49,554 nucleotides of DNA, taken from Granulicella sp. (GTDB lineage: Bacteria > Acidobacteriota > Terriglobia > Terriglobales > Acidobacteriaceae). The notes under the pieces are model-generated. The model did not search any database, was not told where the DNA came from, and saw nothing but the letters and a program-made list of their open reading frames with translations. A program made the translations under genes and the position numbers. This document shows positions 19,506 through 28,912 of the stretch, one piece after another. The stretch lies in contig PKWK01000128.1 in assembly GCA_003133205.1 (NCBI GenBank), positions 1 through 49,554 of the forward strand, in the 5' to 3' direction. The stretch's first letter is position 1; every line of letters starts with the position of its first letter.

Positions 19506-22500
19506 ATGAGCCGACAGTCGATGGATCAAGCAAGCAAGTGGGCGAGGATAGCGATCTGGGGATTTGCACTGGCGCTGGTCTTCTGTGCGATGGTTATTTC
19601 AGCCCCGCTGGCCCATGCCCAGATTCTTTACGGTTCGATTACGGGAACGCTCACCGATGCAAGCGACGCAGTGATTCCGAACGTGACGGTAAACGTGACG
19701 AACCAGGCAACCGGCGATCCTCGTACGACGACGACCAACTCGGACGGAGAGTATCACGTGCCGGGTTTGCAGCCGGGCCTTTACACCATCGCTATTCCGG
19801 CGAAGGGGGGCTTTGGCGCATTTACCGAAAAGGACGTTACCGTCAGCGTCAACCGGGAAGTGCGGGTGGACGTGACGCTGAAGGCCGGTACGGTTGAGGT
19901 GGAGACGACCGTGACCGACACTTTGCCGACGCTGCAGACCGAGTCGGCGGAGGTGAATCACGAGATATCACAGACACAGATCGCCGAACTGCCGATCACG
20001 TCTTCCCAGGGGCGCAACTATCAGACCTTGTACACGTTGATTCCTGGTGCAGCCAATGTCATCGAGCAGAACTCGACGGCCTCCAACCCGTCCCGGGCCA
20101 TGTCGCTCAACGTGAATGGCGTGGAAGACATGAGCAACACGACGCGCATCGATGGCGCAGTGAACTACTACGGCTGGCTGCCCTACATCGTCGCGTATGT
20201 ACCGCCAGCGGACTCCATCCAGAGCGTCAACATTGCAACCAGCTCCTTCAATGCCGAGCAGGGCGTCGCGGGCGGAGCCTCCATCAACGTCATCATCAAG
20301 ACCGGCACCAATAAGTTCCACGGCAGCGTTTGGGAGTACAACCAGCTCTTCAACACCAACGCCCGAGGTTACACGCAGACCGTCCAGAGCGGTATCACCC
20401 GTGTCCCAAAGAACATCTTCAACGAATTTGGCTTCTCCATCGGCGGTCCCGTATACATCCCGAAGATTCTGACCGGCAAGAAGAAGCTCTTCTTCTTCCA
20501 GGATTTTGAGCGCACCACCCGTCGCCAGTCGATTACCGGTACTCAGACCGTGCCGACGACGGCAATGCTTGGCGGCGACTTTTCTGCGGCCACTGCCCTT
20601 ACTGGAGCCGCGAGCACAACCCTGTACGATCCCCAGCCGGGCGGCGTTCCCGTATCCGGGGCCGGCACCGTCAACGGTTATTACCTCCCGTCGGCCCGCA
20701 CCGTGACGTTCCTGTCAGAGTATGGCTGCAACTGCATCCCTGCGTCGCGGCAATCTTACGCGGCCAAGACGATGCTGGCGCTTCTGCAGCCCATCTCCGC
20801 AGTGGTGGGGACGCCCAGCACGACGCTGCTGCAAGCCCAACTTGCCAACGACTACAACGGCAGTGGCACCTTCTCCTATAACCGCAACACTTCTGACTCG
20901 AAGGTGACCTACGATCCAACCGATCGCACCAGCATCTTCGGCCGTTACAGCGTCGAGCCATTCACCGTCACCGATCCGCAGGAACTCTTAGCAGCGGGCG
21001 GGGGCACCTTCGACGGCGGTCAGCCCGGAGCAGCCGCGGGCCGCATCCAGAACGTCGGGCTCGGCTTCACTCATGTCATTACCCCCAACCTGCTCGTTGA
21101 CGCCGACGCCGGATACACCCGTCAGGTCTCGGGCGCGCAGTCATCCATTGACATCGCCGACGGCAACTTCGGATTGAATACGCTGAAGATTCCCGGCACC
21201 AATGGAATCGGCCCCAACTACGCCGGTCAGCCGTCGTTGATGTTCACCGGTTGGTCGGCGATGGGCAACTCCAACGGTGCCAATCCATTCCTGTTCCGCG
21301 ACAATCAGTTCACCGCCGACGTAAACGTGAGTTGGACCAAGGGCAAGCACTCCACCAAATACGGCTTCACCTATTACCACTTCGACCTGAACCACTTCCA
21401 GCCCACCAGCGGAAGTGACATCAACGCTCCGCGCGGCGGCTTCCGCTTCCAGGGTGCTATGACGGACAGCACTGCATCAGGAAGCCCGACCACCGCACCC
21501 AACGCCTATACTTCGCTGGCCGACTTCCTGCTGGGCCTTCCCAACAACGGCACCGGCGCGGCAGTGGCAAAGCCAAGCCAGGTAACCGACCCCAACTCGC
21601 TGCGCTGGACGGAGTTAGCTGGATATGCACAGGACCAGTGGAACATCACGAACAAGCTGACGGTGAACTATGGCGTCCGCTACGAGTACTACCCCGCTCC
21701 CTATCGTGATCGTCCCGGCATCGCACGTCTGGATCCCACGCTACCCCAAACTGCCAATGTCGAGATTGGTGGCATCAATGGCAACCCAAACGGTGCAGGC
21801 TATCAAGCCGGCAAGGGTTTCTTCGCTCCGCGTCTTGGATTCGCCTATCGCGTGACCGACAAACTGGTCATCCGCACGGGAGGCGGCCTTACGTCCGATC
21901 CGGACAGCATGCGCTTCCTGCGCGACGCCTTCCCCGAAGACCTCGCCCCATCCTATAGCGGGACCGCAACAGGCACCATCGCTGTCGATCCCGTCAGCGG
22001 AAACGCGCTTCCCTTGACCGTCGGCATTCCCATCCAGGTGACACCAACCTTTCCTTCCGGGTTTGCCTCCCTCCCAGTTAGCGGAGGCACCACCACTGCT
22101 CCGGCAAACTACCGCCGCGGCTATATCGAGAGCTGGAATCTTTTCGTTCAGCAGGATTTGGGCCACTCGTTCGTCATGAACCTCGGCTATGTCGGAACGC
22201 ATGCGGTCCGGGAACTGTTTGCTTATAGCCTCAATGCAGCCCCATTGCCCGACAGCACCACACTCTGCATGGCAAACGGGCAGTTCAATCCGTCTTCGGG
22301 GCTCACCGGTTCATGCAACTTCCAAGCCAATACCATCATCAACCAGCAGCACTGCGCCAACGCAACCACAGCTGCCGGCACAATCTGTTACAATACCGGC
22401 GGCATTACGATGGCCGCGCCGAGCCAAAGCTCCACCTACAACGGTCTGCAGTCGCAGTTGACGCGGAATGCGGGACGTCTGGCGCAATTCGGCATCGTCT

Positions 22501-23189
22501 ACACCTGGTCGCATGCGTTCGACTTTGAAGATAACGGCGCAGGCTCCGGCTCGGAGGGCGTCAAGTTCTCCTATCCGGCATACTTCAGGTTGAACCGGGC
22601 CAGCGCTGGATACGATCGCACCAACAACTTCCAGTTCTGGGGCATCTACCACCTGCCGTTCGGCTCCGGCCAGGCGTTCGCGAACCACGGCGTTGCCAGC
22701 GCGCTCCTAGGCGGCTTCCAGGTGAATGGCCAACTCAGCCACGTCAGCGGCGCTCCGTTCTCGGTTGGTGCGCAGTCCAACAACATCAACACTCCAGGCG
22801 CAACGCTGTACGCTGACCTCGTCAAGCCTTACGTTCAGATGGGCGGCCACAATCGAACGGTCGGCAACACTGCCGTAAGCGGCGGCCAGCCTTGGTTCGA
22901 CCCGACGGCGTTTGCCAACCCGGTCGAGACCGGAGCGCTTCACTTCGGCAATACCCACCGCAACCAGTTCCGTGGGCCGGGCGTTACGTACATCAACGCC
23001 AGCGTCTTCCGCGGGTTCCACATCTATGGCGAGAGCGAGTTCCAGCTTCGCGTCGAGGCATTCAATGTGCTGAACCACGCAATTCTCAGCAGCAACCCGA
23101 ACGCAACTGTAGGCGGGGGAACATTCGGGTACATCACCGGCTTCGGCGGTGCCCGTTCACTGCAGTTCAGCGGTCGCTTCAACTTCTAA
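19506..23189 (+). CDS. Oar-like TonB-dependent receptor
   Basis: 1227-aa outer-membrane receptor. A signal peptide ends near AHAQ, followed by a carboxypeptidase-regulatory-like domain (about 40-120, GSITGTLTDASDAVIPNVTV), a plug domain and a long beta-barrel ending in a terminal phenylalanine (SLQFSGRFNF). This architecture is the acidobacterial Oar/SusC-like class, used for uptake of oligosaccharides or other large substrates. The frame is open from 19452, but ATG 19506 has GGAGGAAA immediately upstream and begins the signal peptide, so it is the start. Divergent from the sugar-acid operon; a strong promoter precedes it and a strong terminator follows it, so it is probably monocistronic. 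Substrate unknown; xylan fragments are plausible by location. Confidence 0.9.
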   Translation: MSRQSMDQASKWARIAIWGFALALVFCAMVISAPLAHAQILYGSITGTLTDASDAVIPNVTVNVTNQATGDPRTTTTNSDGEYHVPGLQPGLYTIAIPAKGGFGAFTEKDVTVSVNREVRVDVTLKAGTVEVETTVTDTLPTLQTESAEVNHEISQTQIAELPITSSQGRNYQTLYTLIPGAANVIEQNSTASNPSRAMSLNVNGVEDMSNTTRIDGAVNYYGWLPYIVAYVPPADSIQSVNIATSSFNAEQGVAGGASINVIIKTGTNKFHGSVWEYNQLFNTNARGYTQTVQSGITRVPKNIFNEFGFSIGGPVYIPKILTGKKKLFFFQDFERTTRRQSITGTQTVPTTAMLGGDFSAATALTGAASTTLYDPQPGGVPVSGAGTVNGYYLPSARTVTFLSEYGCNCIPASRQSYAAKTMLALLQPISAVVGTPSTTLLQAQLANDYNGSGTFSYNRNTSDSKVTYDPTDRTSIFGRYSVEPFTVTDPQELLAAGGGTFDGGQPGAAAGRIQNVGLGFTHVITPNLLVDADAGYTRQVSGAQSSIDIADGNFGLNTLKIPGTNGIGPNYAGQPSLMFTGWSAMGNSNGANPFLFRDNQFTADVNVSWTKGKHSTKYGFTYYHFDLNHFQPTSGSDINAPRGGFRFQGAMTDSTASGSPTTAPNAYTSLADFLLGLPNNGTGAAVAKPSQVTDPNSLRWTELAGYAQDQWNITNKLTVNYGVRYEYYPAPYRDRPGIARLDPTLPQTANVEIGGINGNPNGAGYQAGKGFFAPRLGFAYRVTDKLVIRTGGGLTSDPDSMRFLRDAFPEDLAPSYSGTATGTIAVDPVSGNALPLTVGIPIQVTPTFPSGFASLPVSGGTTTAPANYRRGYIESWNLFVQQDLGHSFVMNLGYVGTHAVRELFAYSLNAAPLPDSTTLCMANGQFNPSSGLTGSCNFQANTIINQQHCANATTAAGTICYNTGGITMAAPSQSSTYNGLQSQLTRNAGRLAQFGIVYTWSHAFDFEDNGAGSGSEGVKFSYPAYFRLNRASAGYDRTNNFQFWGIYHLPFGSGQAFANHGVASALLGGFQVNGQLSHVSGAPFSVGAQSNNINTPGATLYADLVKPYVQMGGHNRTVGNTAVSGGQPWFDPTAFANPVETGALHFGNTHRNQFRGPGVTYINASVFRGFHIYGESEFQLRVEAFNVLNHAILSSNPNATVGGGTFGYITGFGGARSLQFSGRFNF

Positions 23190-23211
23190 CGAAACCGAAT
23201 TGCATCTCCGG

Positions 23212-23245
23212 CGGCAGCTCCTTACGGGGCTGCCGTTCTTCTTTC
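23212..23245 (+). terminator. Rho-independent terminator of the TonB receptor gene
   Basis: A 10-bp stem (CGGCAGCTCC with GGGGCTGCCG, one T-G wobble), TTAC loop, and a T-rich tail TTCTTCTTT, beginning 23 nt after the stop codon. Confidence 0.8.
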
Positions 23246-23345
23246 CTGCGCCTGCCCGGACGCAACTCAGGTCACTTTGTGCTTCCTGGTCGAGGTCGAC
23301 GGGGCAGCCGACGCTAGATTCGGAATCAGCATGTAGCTGCATCCG

Positions 23346-24182
23346 TTACTTTGTTACTGATCTGCCGTCGGACGGATCGGGTGAGTTGGAAATATCCAGG
23401 TCCAGCGAGTACTTTTCTCCCTTGGGCGAGCCAGGGGCATAGCAATTGCCGTCCTTGGCGTAGGTGGCGGAGCAGCGACGAGTGAGTTCCGGACGACGCG
23501 GAGACTGGGAGTACTGCCACACCAAAGCATCGCTGCGGCCGGACTGGTCCATGCGCATACCGCTCGTCGAGATGGTGCAGCCGGGCGCAGGCGGGCACTG
23601 ATCGTTGGCCAGCCAGAGGGCTACATCGGGAAATTGATTATGAATGTCGTCGGCGGTAGAGATCTTCGTTCCCGGATCGTCCTCCGTTTCATCGCCCGCG
23701 CAGTAAGCTCCCAAGCGGTAGTTGGAGTGACGCAACGCATTGACCCAGGCCGCAACATACTTCGCTGTACGCGGAAGCATCCTTCCGCCCTCTTCAATGT
23801 CGAGGAAGATGATGGCGTGTGGAGGAAAGCCTTCGCTGGTCGCTGCTGCGATGGCCTTCGCCGCATCCGAGCGGCCAGTTACGATGGGGTCAAGCCTCTT
23901 GAACGCGGCGTCCAGACGGCCGTTGAAGAGAATCAGAAAGCCGAAGCCGTTCTCTGTAACGACCGCGCGCTTCCCCTTCCATGGGTTCGAGGTCTCGCCC
24001 GGAGGATTGTTCAGCCAATAGCCCACGTAGGAGAGGTTCTTGTGCAGCAGCGAAAGTTGCGCGTCACCGGGATAGAGGTTCTGATCGAAGCCGACGTAGA
24101 GGCCGTCCTGCGCACGGCATGCCGGCACTGCGGGTAGAAGACTCACAGCGAGAGCGCATATCAATAAAGAGCGTAGAGACAT
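23346..24182 (-). CDS. Secreted DUF1906 (glycoside-hydrolase-like TIM-barrel) protein
   Basis: 278 aa with an N-terminal signal peptide (core LLICALAVSLLPAVPA). The mature part begins YVGFDQNLYPGD and contains AIIFLDIEEGG, the Asp/Glu motif on a barrel strand that marks the DUF1906 / Rv2525c-like glycoside-hydrolase-like family related to GH25 folds. Cysteines in DQCPPAPGC and near the C-terminus could form disulfides. Members are thought to act on the cell envelope, but enzymatic activity is mostly unproven. It is read leftwards and convergent with the TonB receptor gene. A truncated VWFA gene lies directly upstream. Confidence 0.78.
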   Translation of the reverse strand: MSLRSLLICALAVSLLPAVPACRAQDGLYVGFDQNLYPGDAQLSLLHKNLSYVGYWLNNPPGETSNPWKGKRAVVTENGFGFLILFNGRLDAAFKRLDPIVTGRSDAAKAIAAATSEGFPPHAIIFLDIEEGGRMLPRTAKYVAAWVNALRHSNYRLGAYCAGDETEDDPGTKISTADDIHNQFPDVALWLANDQCPPAPGCTISTSGMRMDQSGRSDALVWQYSQSPRRPELTRRCSATYAKDGNCYAPGSPKGEKYSLDLDISNSPDPSDGRSVTK

Positions 24183-24216
24183 TCGAGACTCGACTCCAGT
24201 AGTTGAGTTTGAGCTA

Positions 24217-24974
24217 TCAGAGCCGGGGTGTCACCGGTGAAGCGCCAGGCTTTGGAGCGGTGGACGGAGCGGCGGAAGCACCAGCGGCGGCCTTAGCCAG
24301 TGCGGCCGCTGCCTTTTCCGCCCCAGCCTTAACATCATTCACATCCATCTCAACGGCTCCCATCGCATCATTCACGCGATCATGGATGCCAGCGCGGATG
24401 TAGTAATCCCCTTTGACCGGTACGCTGATCTCCTGGTGAAACTGCATGCCACTCTTCAGCATGGTTGCCTTCTTTGCCGCTGTAATATTATCTGCCCCGG
24501 CCACCTTGCTGATGGAGTTGTAGAGCTTGCCCTGATCGTCGTAGACCAGCACGGCAAACTCAAGCGAGACCTTGAAGGTTCCATCCGAATTGGGTACGAA
24601 CTGGATATGTCGCGCATCCGCAGCATAGTCGATCGCATAACACTGCCAGGGGCCGCGCGTCTTCGGATCAGGAACATTGCCGTCGGCAACTGCATCTTCG
24701 GGCTTGCTGCCCAGCGGCGCCGCGCGAACCTTCATCACGATCTGGGTCGGCTCCGGCGCACCAAACTGCATGACTGCCTGCAACGCAGTGGTCCGCGCAG
24801 AGGTGACTCGTATCTGCTTGTTCGCGTCCTCGCGGATCACCTTGGACTTAGCCTTCGAATCGTCGGCGGAAGCGCCCGTCGAAGCCTTCTTCGATGCGCG
24901 AATCTTCGCCGACTCGTCGCAGTGGGAGTGGTGTCCTGCGCGATGGCGCTGGAGGCCATCAGGATGATGGCCAT
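24217..24974 (-). pseudogene. Decayed VWFA-related protein: signal-peptide remnant plus C-terminal domain
   Basis: The last ~210 residues (FGAPEPTQIVMKVRAAP ... SVPVKGDYYIRAGIHD) match the C-terminal part of the acidobacterial VWFA-related family, but the von Willebrand A domain that should precede them is missing. At 24974-24935 another frame encodes a signal-peptide-like MAIILMASSAIAQDTTPTA. Joining the two parts requires a one-base shift (equivalent to a one-nucleotide deletion) around 24935-24950. An internal deletion plus a frameshift is the simplest reading. The n-region of the signal peptide is also cut off at about 24975, where plus-strand NHL sequence begins. The longer open frame up to 25176 is antisense NHL sequence, not real N-terminus. 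Confidence 0.7.
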
Positions 24975-25550
24975 CTCCCGGCGATGGCGGTTCCGCGACG
25001 GCGACCGGGGTGCAACTCAATGGTCCCACACACATCGCCGTGGACAGCCTGGGCAATGTGTACTTTACGGACTCCAGCGGCCCGGTTCGCAGGGTCGATA
25101 CGCAGGGCAACATCACCACCTTCGCCGGCGGCCTGGCCACGGGAGCTGGTGATTGTACCAACTCCGGCACCAGCACCGTCGGAGATGGATGCCCGGCGAA
25201 TGAGACCTACGTCCACTCGGGCTATGGCATTGCCATTGATCCGGCATCCGGGGACATCTATATCTCAGAGAACACCGGCGAACACATTCGCAAGGTCAGT
25301 CACTCCACCTACCTGATGTCGACCGTTGTCGACGTCGCTGGAACCAAGAGTGGCCTCGATGGCGACCTGACGACCTGCTCGACCACCCCCGGAGCCACCT
25401 GCAGCGGCACCGCAACTACAATCAATGGCCCTCGTGGCCTCGCCGTGGATAAGCACGGCAATCTGTACATCATGGACGAGGGCAACTTTGCCGTTCGCCT
25501 GGCAAACTTCACTACCGGCCAGCTGACCACGATCGTCACCGGAACTGAGG
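24975..25550 (+). pseudogene. NHL-repeat protein fragment
   Basis: The plus frame starts abruptly in a typical NHL repeat (PGDGGSATATGVQLNGP) and continues through three repeat blades (IAVDSLGNVYFTDSSG, IAIDPASGDIYISENTG, LAVDKHGNLYIMDEGN). There is no start codon with a ribosome site and no signal peptide. The family resemblance stops near 25550 (TTIVTGT), where the opposite strand begins to make sense. NHL proteins are secreted beta-propellers; the rest of the propeller and the usual Ig-like tail are missing. Internal fragment of a larger gene, not expected to be functional. Confidence 0.7.
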
Positions 25551-25555
25551 CCGGC

Positions 25556-25735
25556 CGTGGTGGTCACCGTCACTTGCTCATATTGAGCGCTGGTCGAGGG
25601 ATTGGTGTTGGTAACGACGTACCCGCAGTCCTGCGTATTGTCACCAGGCGGAACCGCTGACGGAAGATTGAAGGCGCAACCCTGCTGCGCAAAGGTAAAG
25701 TCTGGCGCGACCAAACAATCCCCACGTGCCAGAGA
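25556..25735 (-). pseudogene. Short fragment of a secreted beta-rich protein
   Basis: On the minus strand about 55 residues read as plausible secreted protein (TFAQQGCAFNLPSAVPPGD and YVVTNTNPSTSAQYEQVTV), with two cysteines and Thr-rich beta-strand character. It resembles the Ig-like or propeller-linker parts of acidobacterial NHL/Ig-like repeat proteins. No start, end or ribosome site is visible, and the sequence on both sides reads better on the plus strand. Probably an inverted piece of the same kind of gene as its neighbours; identity is tentative. Confidence 0.45.
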
Positions 25736-26440
25736 GCCACCGCGACCAACAAATCGATACTGGCCACGGGCGGGCCGATTTCCGCGACACTTTCGTCCCA
25801 GCCGGGAGCGGCGTGCTCCGGAGTCGAGACCATCGTCGCCTCACCGCACAAGTACAGCTATGCCGTCGTCGCCGGCCCAACGCACGGCACACTCTCCGGC
25901 ACCGCGCCCAATCTGACTTACATCCCGAATACGGGTTACACCGGCGCCGACAGCTTCACCTATTCGTTGACGGACAGCAGCACGTACTCCGCAGCCACGA
26001 TCTCGTATGACAGTGGCGCCGCCTCCGTCGTGATGGAGCAGCCGGCACCGATGACCGGGTCCGTCGGCACTATCTCCTTGCAGCCTTACAGTCCGCCGGT
26101 AGCCACGCCACAGTCAGTCACCGTCACCTACAACACGGCACAAGCCATCACTTTGACGGGTACTGATTCCAACAACGCGACGCTGACCTTTGCCGTCGCC
26201 AGTACACCGGCACATGGCACGCTAAGCGGCACCGCGCCCAACTTGACCTATACCCCGACGAGCTCCAACTTCGGCGCAGACAGCTTTACGTTCACGGTGA
26301 ATGACGGCGTCTCAACCAGCACGGCTGGAACGATCGCGATCACGGTGAACCCGCCGCCGCCGACTCCAACCAATCCGAGCGTGTCAGTGAACTATCAGAC
26401 AGCGACCGCGGTCACGCTGGGCGCTACCGGCCAGGCAAAA
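25720..26440 (+). pseudogene. Ig-like (cadherin-like) repeat fragment
   Basis: Two tandem ~85-110-residue repeats share HGTLSGTAPNLTYxP and GADSFTxxxxD, matching the bacterial Ig-like/cadherin-like repeats of large secreted adhesins and NHL-Ig proteins. The repeats are also recognisable at DNA level (25888-25928 against 26214-26254). The frame has no start codon context on the left. On the right it breaks within a third repeat (VTLGATGQ) and runs into Gfo/Idh/MocA sequence in another frame at about 26435-26445. Internal fragment of a longer gene. Confidence 0.65.
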
Positions 26441-26441
26441 A

Positions 26442-27281
26442 TCCAGAAAGCACATCCTGGTGCAGAAGCCGATGGCCACCAATCTCGCCACCGCACGCGC
26501 CATGCTCGATCTCGCGCGCAAGGCCGGCATCCAGCTCGGTGTAGTGAGCCAGCATCGCTTCGACGACTCCATTCAATTCCTCAAGAGAGCCATCGCAGAT
26601 GGCCGTCATGGCAAAATTATCGGAGCCGAAGCCTACGTCAAATGGCACCGCTCCGCCGAGTATTTCAGCCGCCCGATCAAAGGCACTTGGGAGGTGGAAG
26701 GCGGTGGCGCTCTCATCAACCAGGCAATCCATCAGGTTGACATGTTGCTCTATCTTGCCGGCCCGGTCTCGCAGGTCTTCGGCTGCTGGCAGCTCGGTGC
26801 GGTTCACAAGATCGAATCCGAAGACGTGCTCAATGCGCTGCTGCGGTTCGGCAGCGGCGCCACGGGCGTCATTCAGGCTTCTACCGCCTTGTGGCCCGGA
26901 TATCCTGAGCGCGTTGAAATCCATGGCGCGAAGGGGACCGCGATCATTCCGGGCGACAAGCTGACAACCTGAGATGTGCAGGATGACGCCGGCGAAGACG
27001 CGCCCATCGTCAGCTAGGTCGCGTCCGGCGCGTCGGACCCCATGGCGATCTCGGCGCTGCCATTCGAGCGCCAGTTTCTCGACTTCGCCCATGCTTGCCA
27101 GACCGGAACTAAGCCGTTGATGACCGCGGAGGACGGCTATCGCGCCATGCAACTGGTAAGCGGCATCTACGACTCGTGCAGGTCAAATCTCCCGCCCCAT
27201 CCTAGCCCAGTGCAACGCTCTGGGTCAGGGACCGCCAACCAACCAAGCGCTGAAGGCGCGACCTATCCCCCACCCCGCTAG
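26442..27281 (+). pseudogene. Gfo/Idh/MocA oxidoreductase, 5'-truncated with two nonsense codons
   Basis: The frame begins inside the family at KHILVQKPMATNL (the EKP region) and lacks the entire Rossmann domain. It continues well (VVSQHRFDDSIQFLKRA, GGGALINQAIHQVDMLLYL) to a TGA at 26970-26972 standing where TGG (Trp) is expected, resumes in the same frame, meets a TAG at 27015-27017, and resumes again (PFERQFLDFAHACQ ... EDGYRAMQLVSGIYDS) to 27281. Both stops are one transition from sense codons. Truncation plus two nonsense codons in a constant frame make this a clear pseudogene. It differs in type from the two Tat-exported family members at 16575-19161. Confidence 0.88.
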
Positions 27282-27752
27282 CCCCGAGCCACCCCTGTCA
27301 ACCCCCTCCGCTCACAACAAGAAATATTTCATCGCAGCAACCCATTCCATACCAATGACTTGCACCTTTTCCACACCACAAAAATAGTTGGCATAGTAGT
27401 TATGGTCCGTCTGGTATCCTTAAGGCAGTAAGTAAATAAAAAGGCTCAGCCCCGCGGCTGGGCCTTTCGCATTTAACCCATGGTCTAGACCAAACATAGG
27501 ACCGGTCCAGATCTAACACCTTTAGAACAGATACTTTAGGACTTAAGTACGGGGATAGGGGTACAACGCCAGCAAAAGCCAAAACCGCCGGCCCGAAACG
27601 CCGCAACCTCATCTTGGCCGATAAACCACATAGAATATTTGACTATAACACCCATCGAATCAAATATTTACAAGGAGCAACTTTGACATACCATTGCAAA
27701 CATGCGACTTAGTACCACCACCCCGGGGGGTACCCTGTCCCGCCGCAGCGCG
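27282..27752. other. Gene-free region with palindromes
   Basis: 471 bp with no supportable coding region, between the pseudogene cluster and the DAHP synthase stop. It is AT-richer than its surroundings and contains a terminator-like hairpin (27440-27467), a perfect 12-bp palindrome TGGTCTAGACCA (27481-27492) and a perfect 10-bp palindrome GGACCGGTCC (27499-27508). A TTGCAC (27361-27366) followed by AT-rich sequence could be a promoter for a short RNA ending at the hairpin. Confidence 0.45.
27440..27467 (+). terminator. Terminator-like hairpin between the pseudogenes and DAHP synthase
   Basis: A 12-bp stem (AAAGGCTCAGCC with GGCTGGGCCTTT, one T-G wobble) around a CCGC loop, flanked by A-rich sequence on the left and T-rich on the right, so it could stop transcription in both directions. 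It lies about 290 bp beyond the DAHP synthase stop and 160 bp beyond the pseudogene. Confidence 0.7.
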
Positions 27753-28814
27753 CTAAGTTCGGGCGCCCCGGACAGCGGCAGCAAGTTCGCGAAGGATGTC
27801 GACCGTTTCGGGCCATCCGAGGCAGGCATCCGTGACGCTTTGTCCGTACACGAGCGGTTTGCCCGCGACGAGTTTCTGCGCGCCCGCGACCAGATTGCTC
27901 TCAATCATCACGCCGACGATGCGACGGTCGCCCGCGGTAATCTGACCAGCGATGTCGTGCGCGACGATGGCCTGGCGAGTGTAGTCCTTGCTGCTGTTGG
28001 CGTGCGAGCAGTCGATCATGATGCGCGCAGGCAGCCCGGCCTTCTCAAGTTGCCGGCTGGTCGCATCCACCGATGCAGCGTCAAAGTTGGTGAGGTTGCG
28101 CCCTCCGCGCAGAATGATGTGGCACTCCGGATTGCCGGTGGTGGCGAAGATGGCAGTCTGTCCGTGCTTGGTGCCGCCGAGGAACGTGTGCTCGCCGCTC
28201 GCGGAAAGAATGGCGTCAATCGCAATCTGCACGTTGCCAGACGTTCCATTCTTGAAGCCGACCGGACACGAAAGGCCGCTGACGAGCTGGCGATGCACCT
28301 GGCTCTCCGTAGTACGCGCGCCGATTGCGCCCCACGTCACGAGATCGACAAAATATTGCGGCGAGATGATGTCGAGAAACTCGGTGCCGGCAGGAACGCC
28401 CATCACCGCGAGATCGAGCAGAAGATGCCGCGCGATGCGCAGGCCGTCGTTGATCTTGTAAGTCTGGTCGAGATGCGGGTCGTTGATCAAGCCCTTCCAC
28501 CCAACGGTGGTGCGCGGCTTTTCAAAGTAGACCCGCATCACGATGCAGAGATCTTCTGCGAGTTCGTCGATGAGCGGCTTGAGCATCGCAGCGTACTCGC
28601 GCGCGGCCTTGGGATCGTGGATCGAACAAGGGCCAACAACGACCAGCAGCCGCGGATCGCGGCCGGCGAGTATCTCGCTAACCTCGGCGCGCGCAGTAAA
28701 TACGGTGGACGAGGCCTCGTCGGAGATCGGGAGTTGTTCCTCCAGAAAGACCGGAGGAAGAACCACCTTGGTCCACTGGATGCGGAGATCATCTGTGCGG
28801 TGAAGACTATGCAT
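27753..28814 (-). CDS. aroF: 3-deoxy-7-phosphoheptulonate (DAHP) synthase, class I
   Basis: 353-aa AroF/G/H-type enzyme that condenses phosphoenolpyruvate and erythrose-4-phosphate in the first step of the shikimate pathway; cytoplasmic. Key residues align three positions from E. coli AroG: metal ligands C63 (GPCSIHD), H271 (DCSHANSSKD), E305 (MIESNL) and D329 (SVTDACLGW). The PEP-site KPRTTVGWKG (99-108) and GTEFLD (143-148) are kept. Length and spacing are normal, so the enzyme should be active. No good ribosome site precedes ATG 28814. Which feedback class it belongs to cannot be told, so the symbol is generic. It stands alone between a graveyard and a glycosidase unit. Confidence 0.95.
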   Translation of the reverse strand: MHSLHRTDDLRIQWTKVVLPPVFLEEQLPISDEASSTVFTARAEVSEILAGRDPRLLVVVGPCSIHDPKAAREYAAMLKPLIDELAEDLCIVMRVYFEKPRTTVGWKGLINDPHLDQTYKINDGLRIARHLLLDLAVMGVPAGTEFLDIISPQYFVDLVTWGAIGARTTESQVHRQLVSGLSCPVGFKNGTSGNVQIAIDAILSASGEHTFLGGTKHGQTAIFATTGNPECHIILRGGRNLTNFDAASVDATSRQLEKAGLPARIMIDCSHANSSKDYTRQAIVAHDIAGQITAGDRRIVGVMIESNLVAGAQKLVAGKPLVYGQSVTDACLGWPETVDILRELAAAVRGART

Positions 28815-28912
28815 GAAATTTAAGGAGAGGCCGTCAGAACCAGGAGGGAAATCCGAGAAAAGCGCGGCAAAGTCTCTATTTCAAGTGTATCAGGGCGGGG
28901 GCCGGAGCCACG

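Noticed and set aside
24975..26440. A single large NHL-Ig-like gene with sequencing errors
   Set aside because: The middle piece (25556-25735) reads sensibly only on the opposite strand, which frameshifts cannot explain; separate fragments or an inversion fit better.
27702..28823. 373-aa plus-strand open frame, longer than the gene opposite
   Set aside because: Antisense to DAHP synthase, whose metal ligands and length are all correct; the plus frame has shadow composition.
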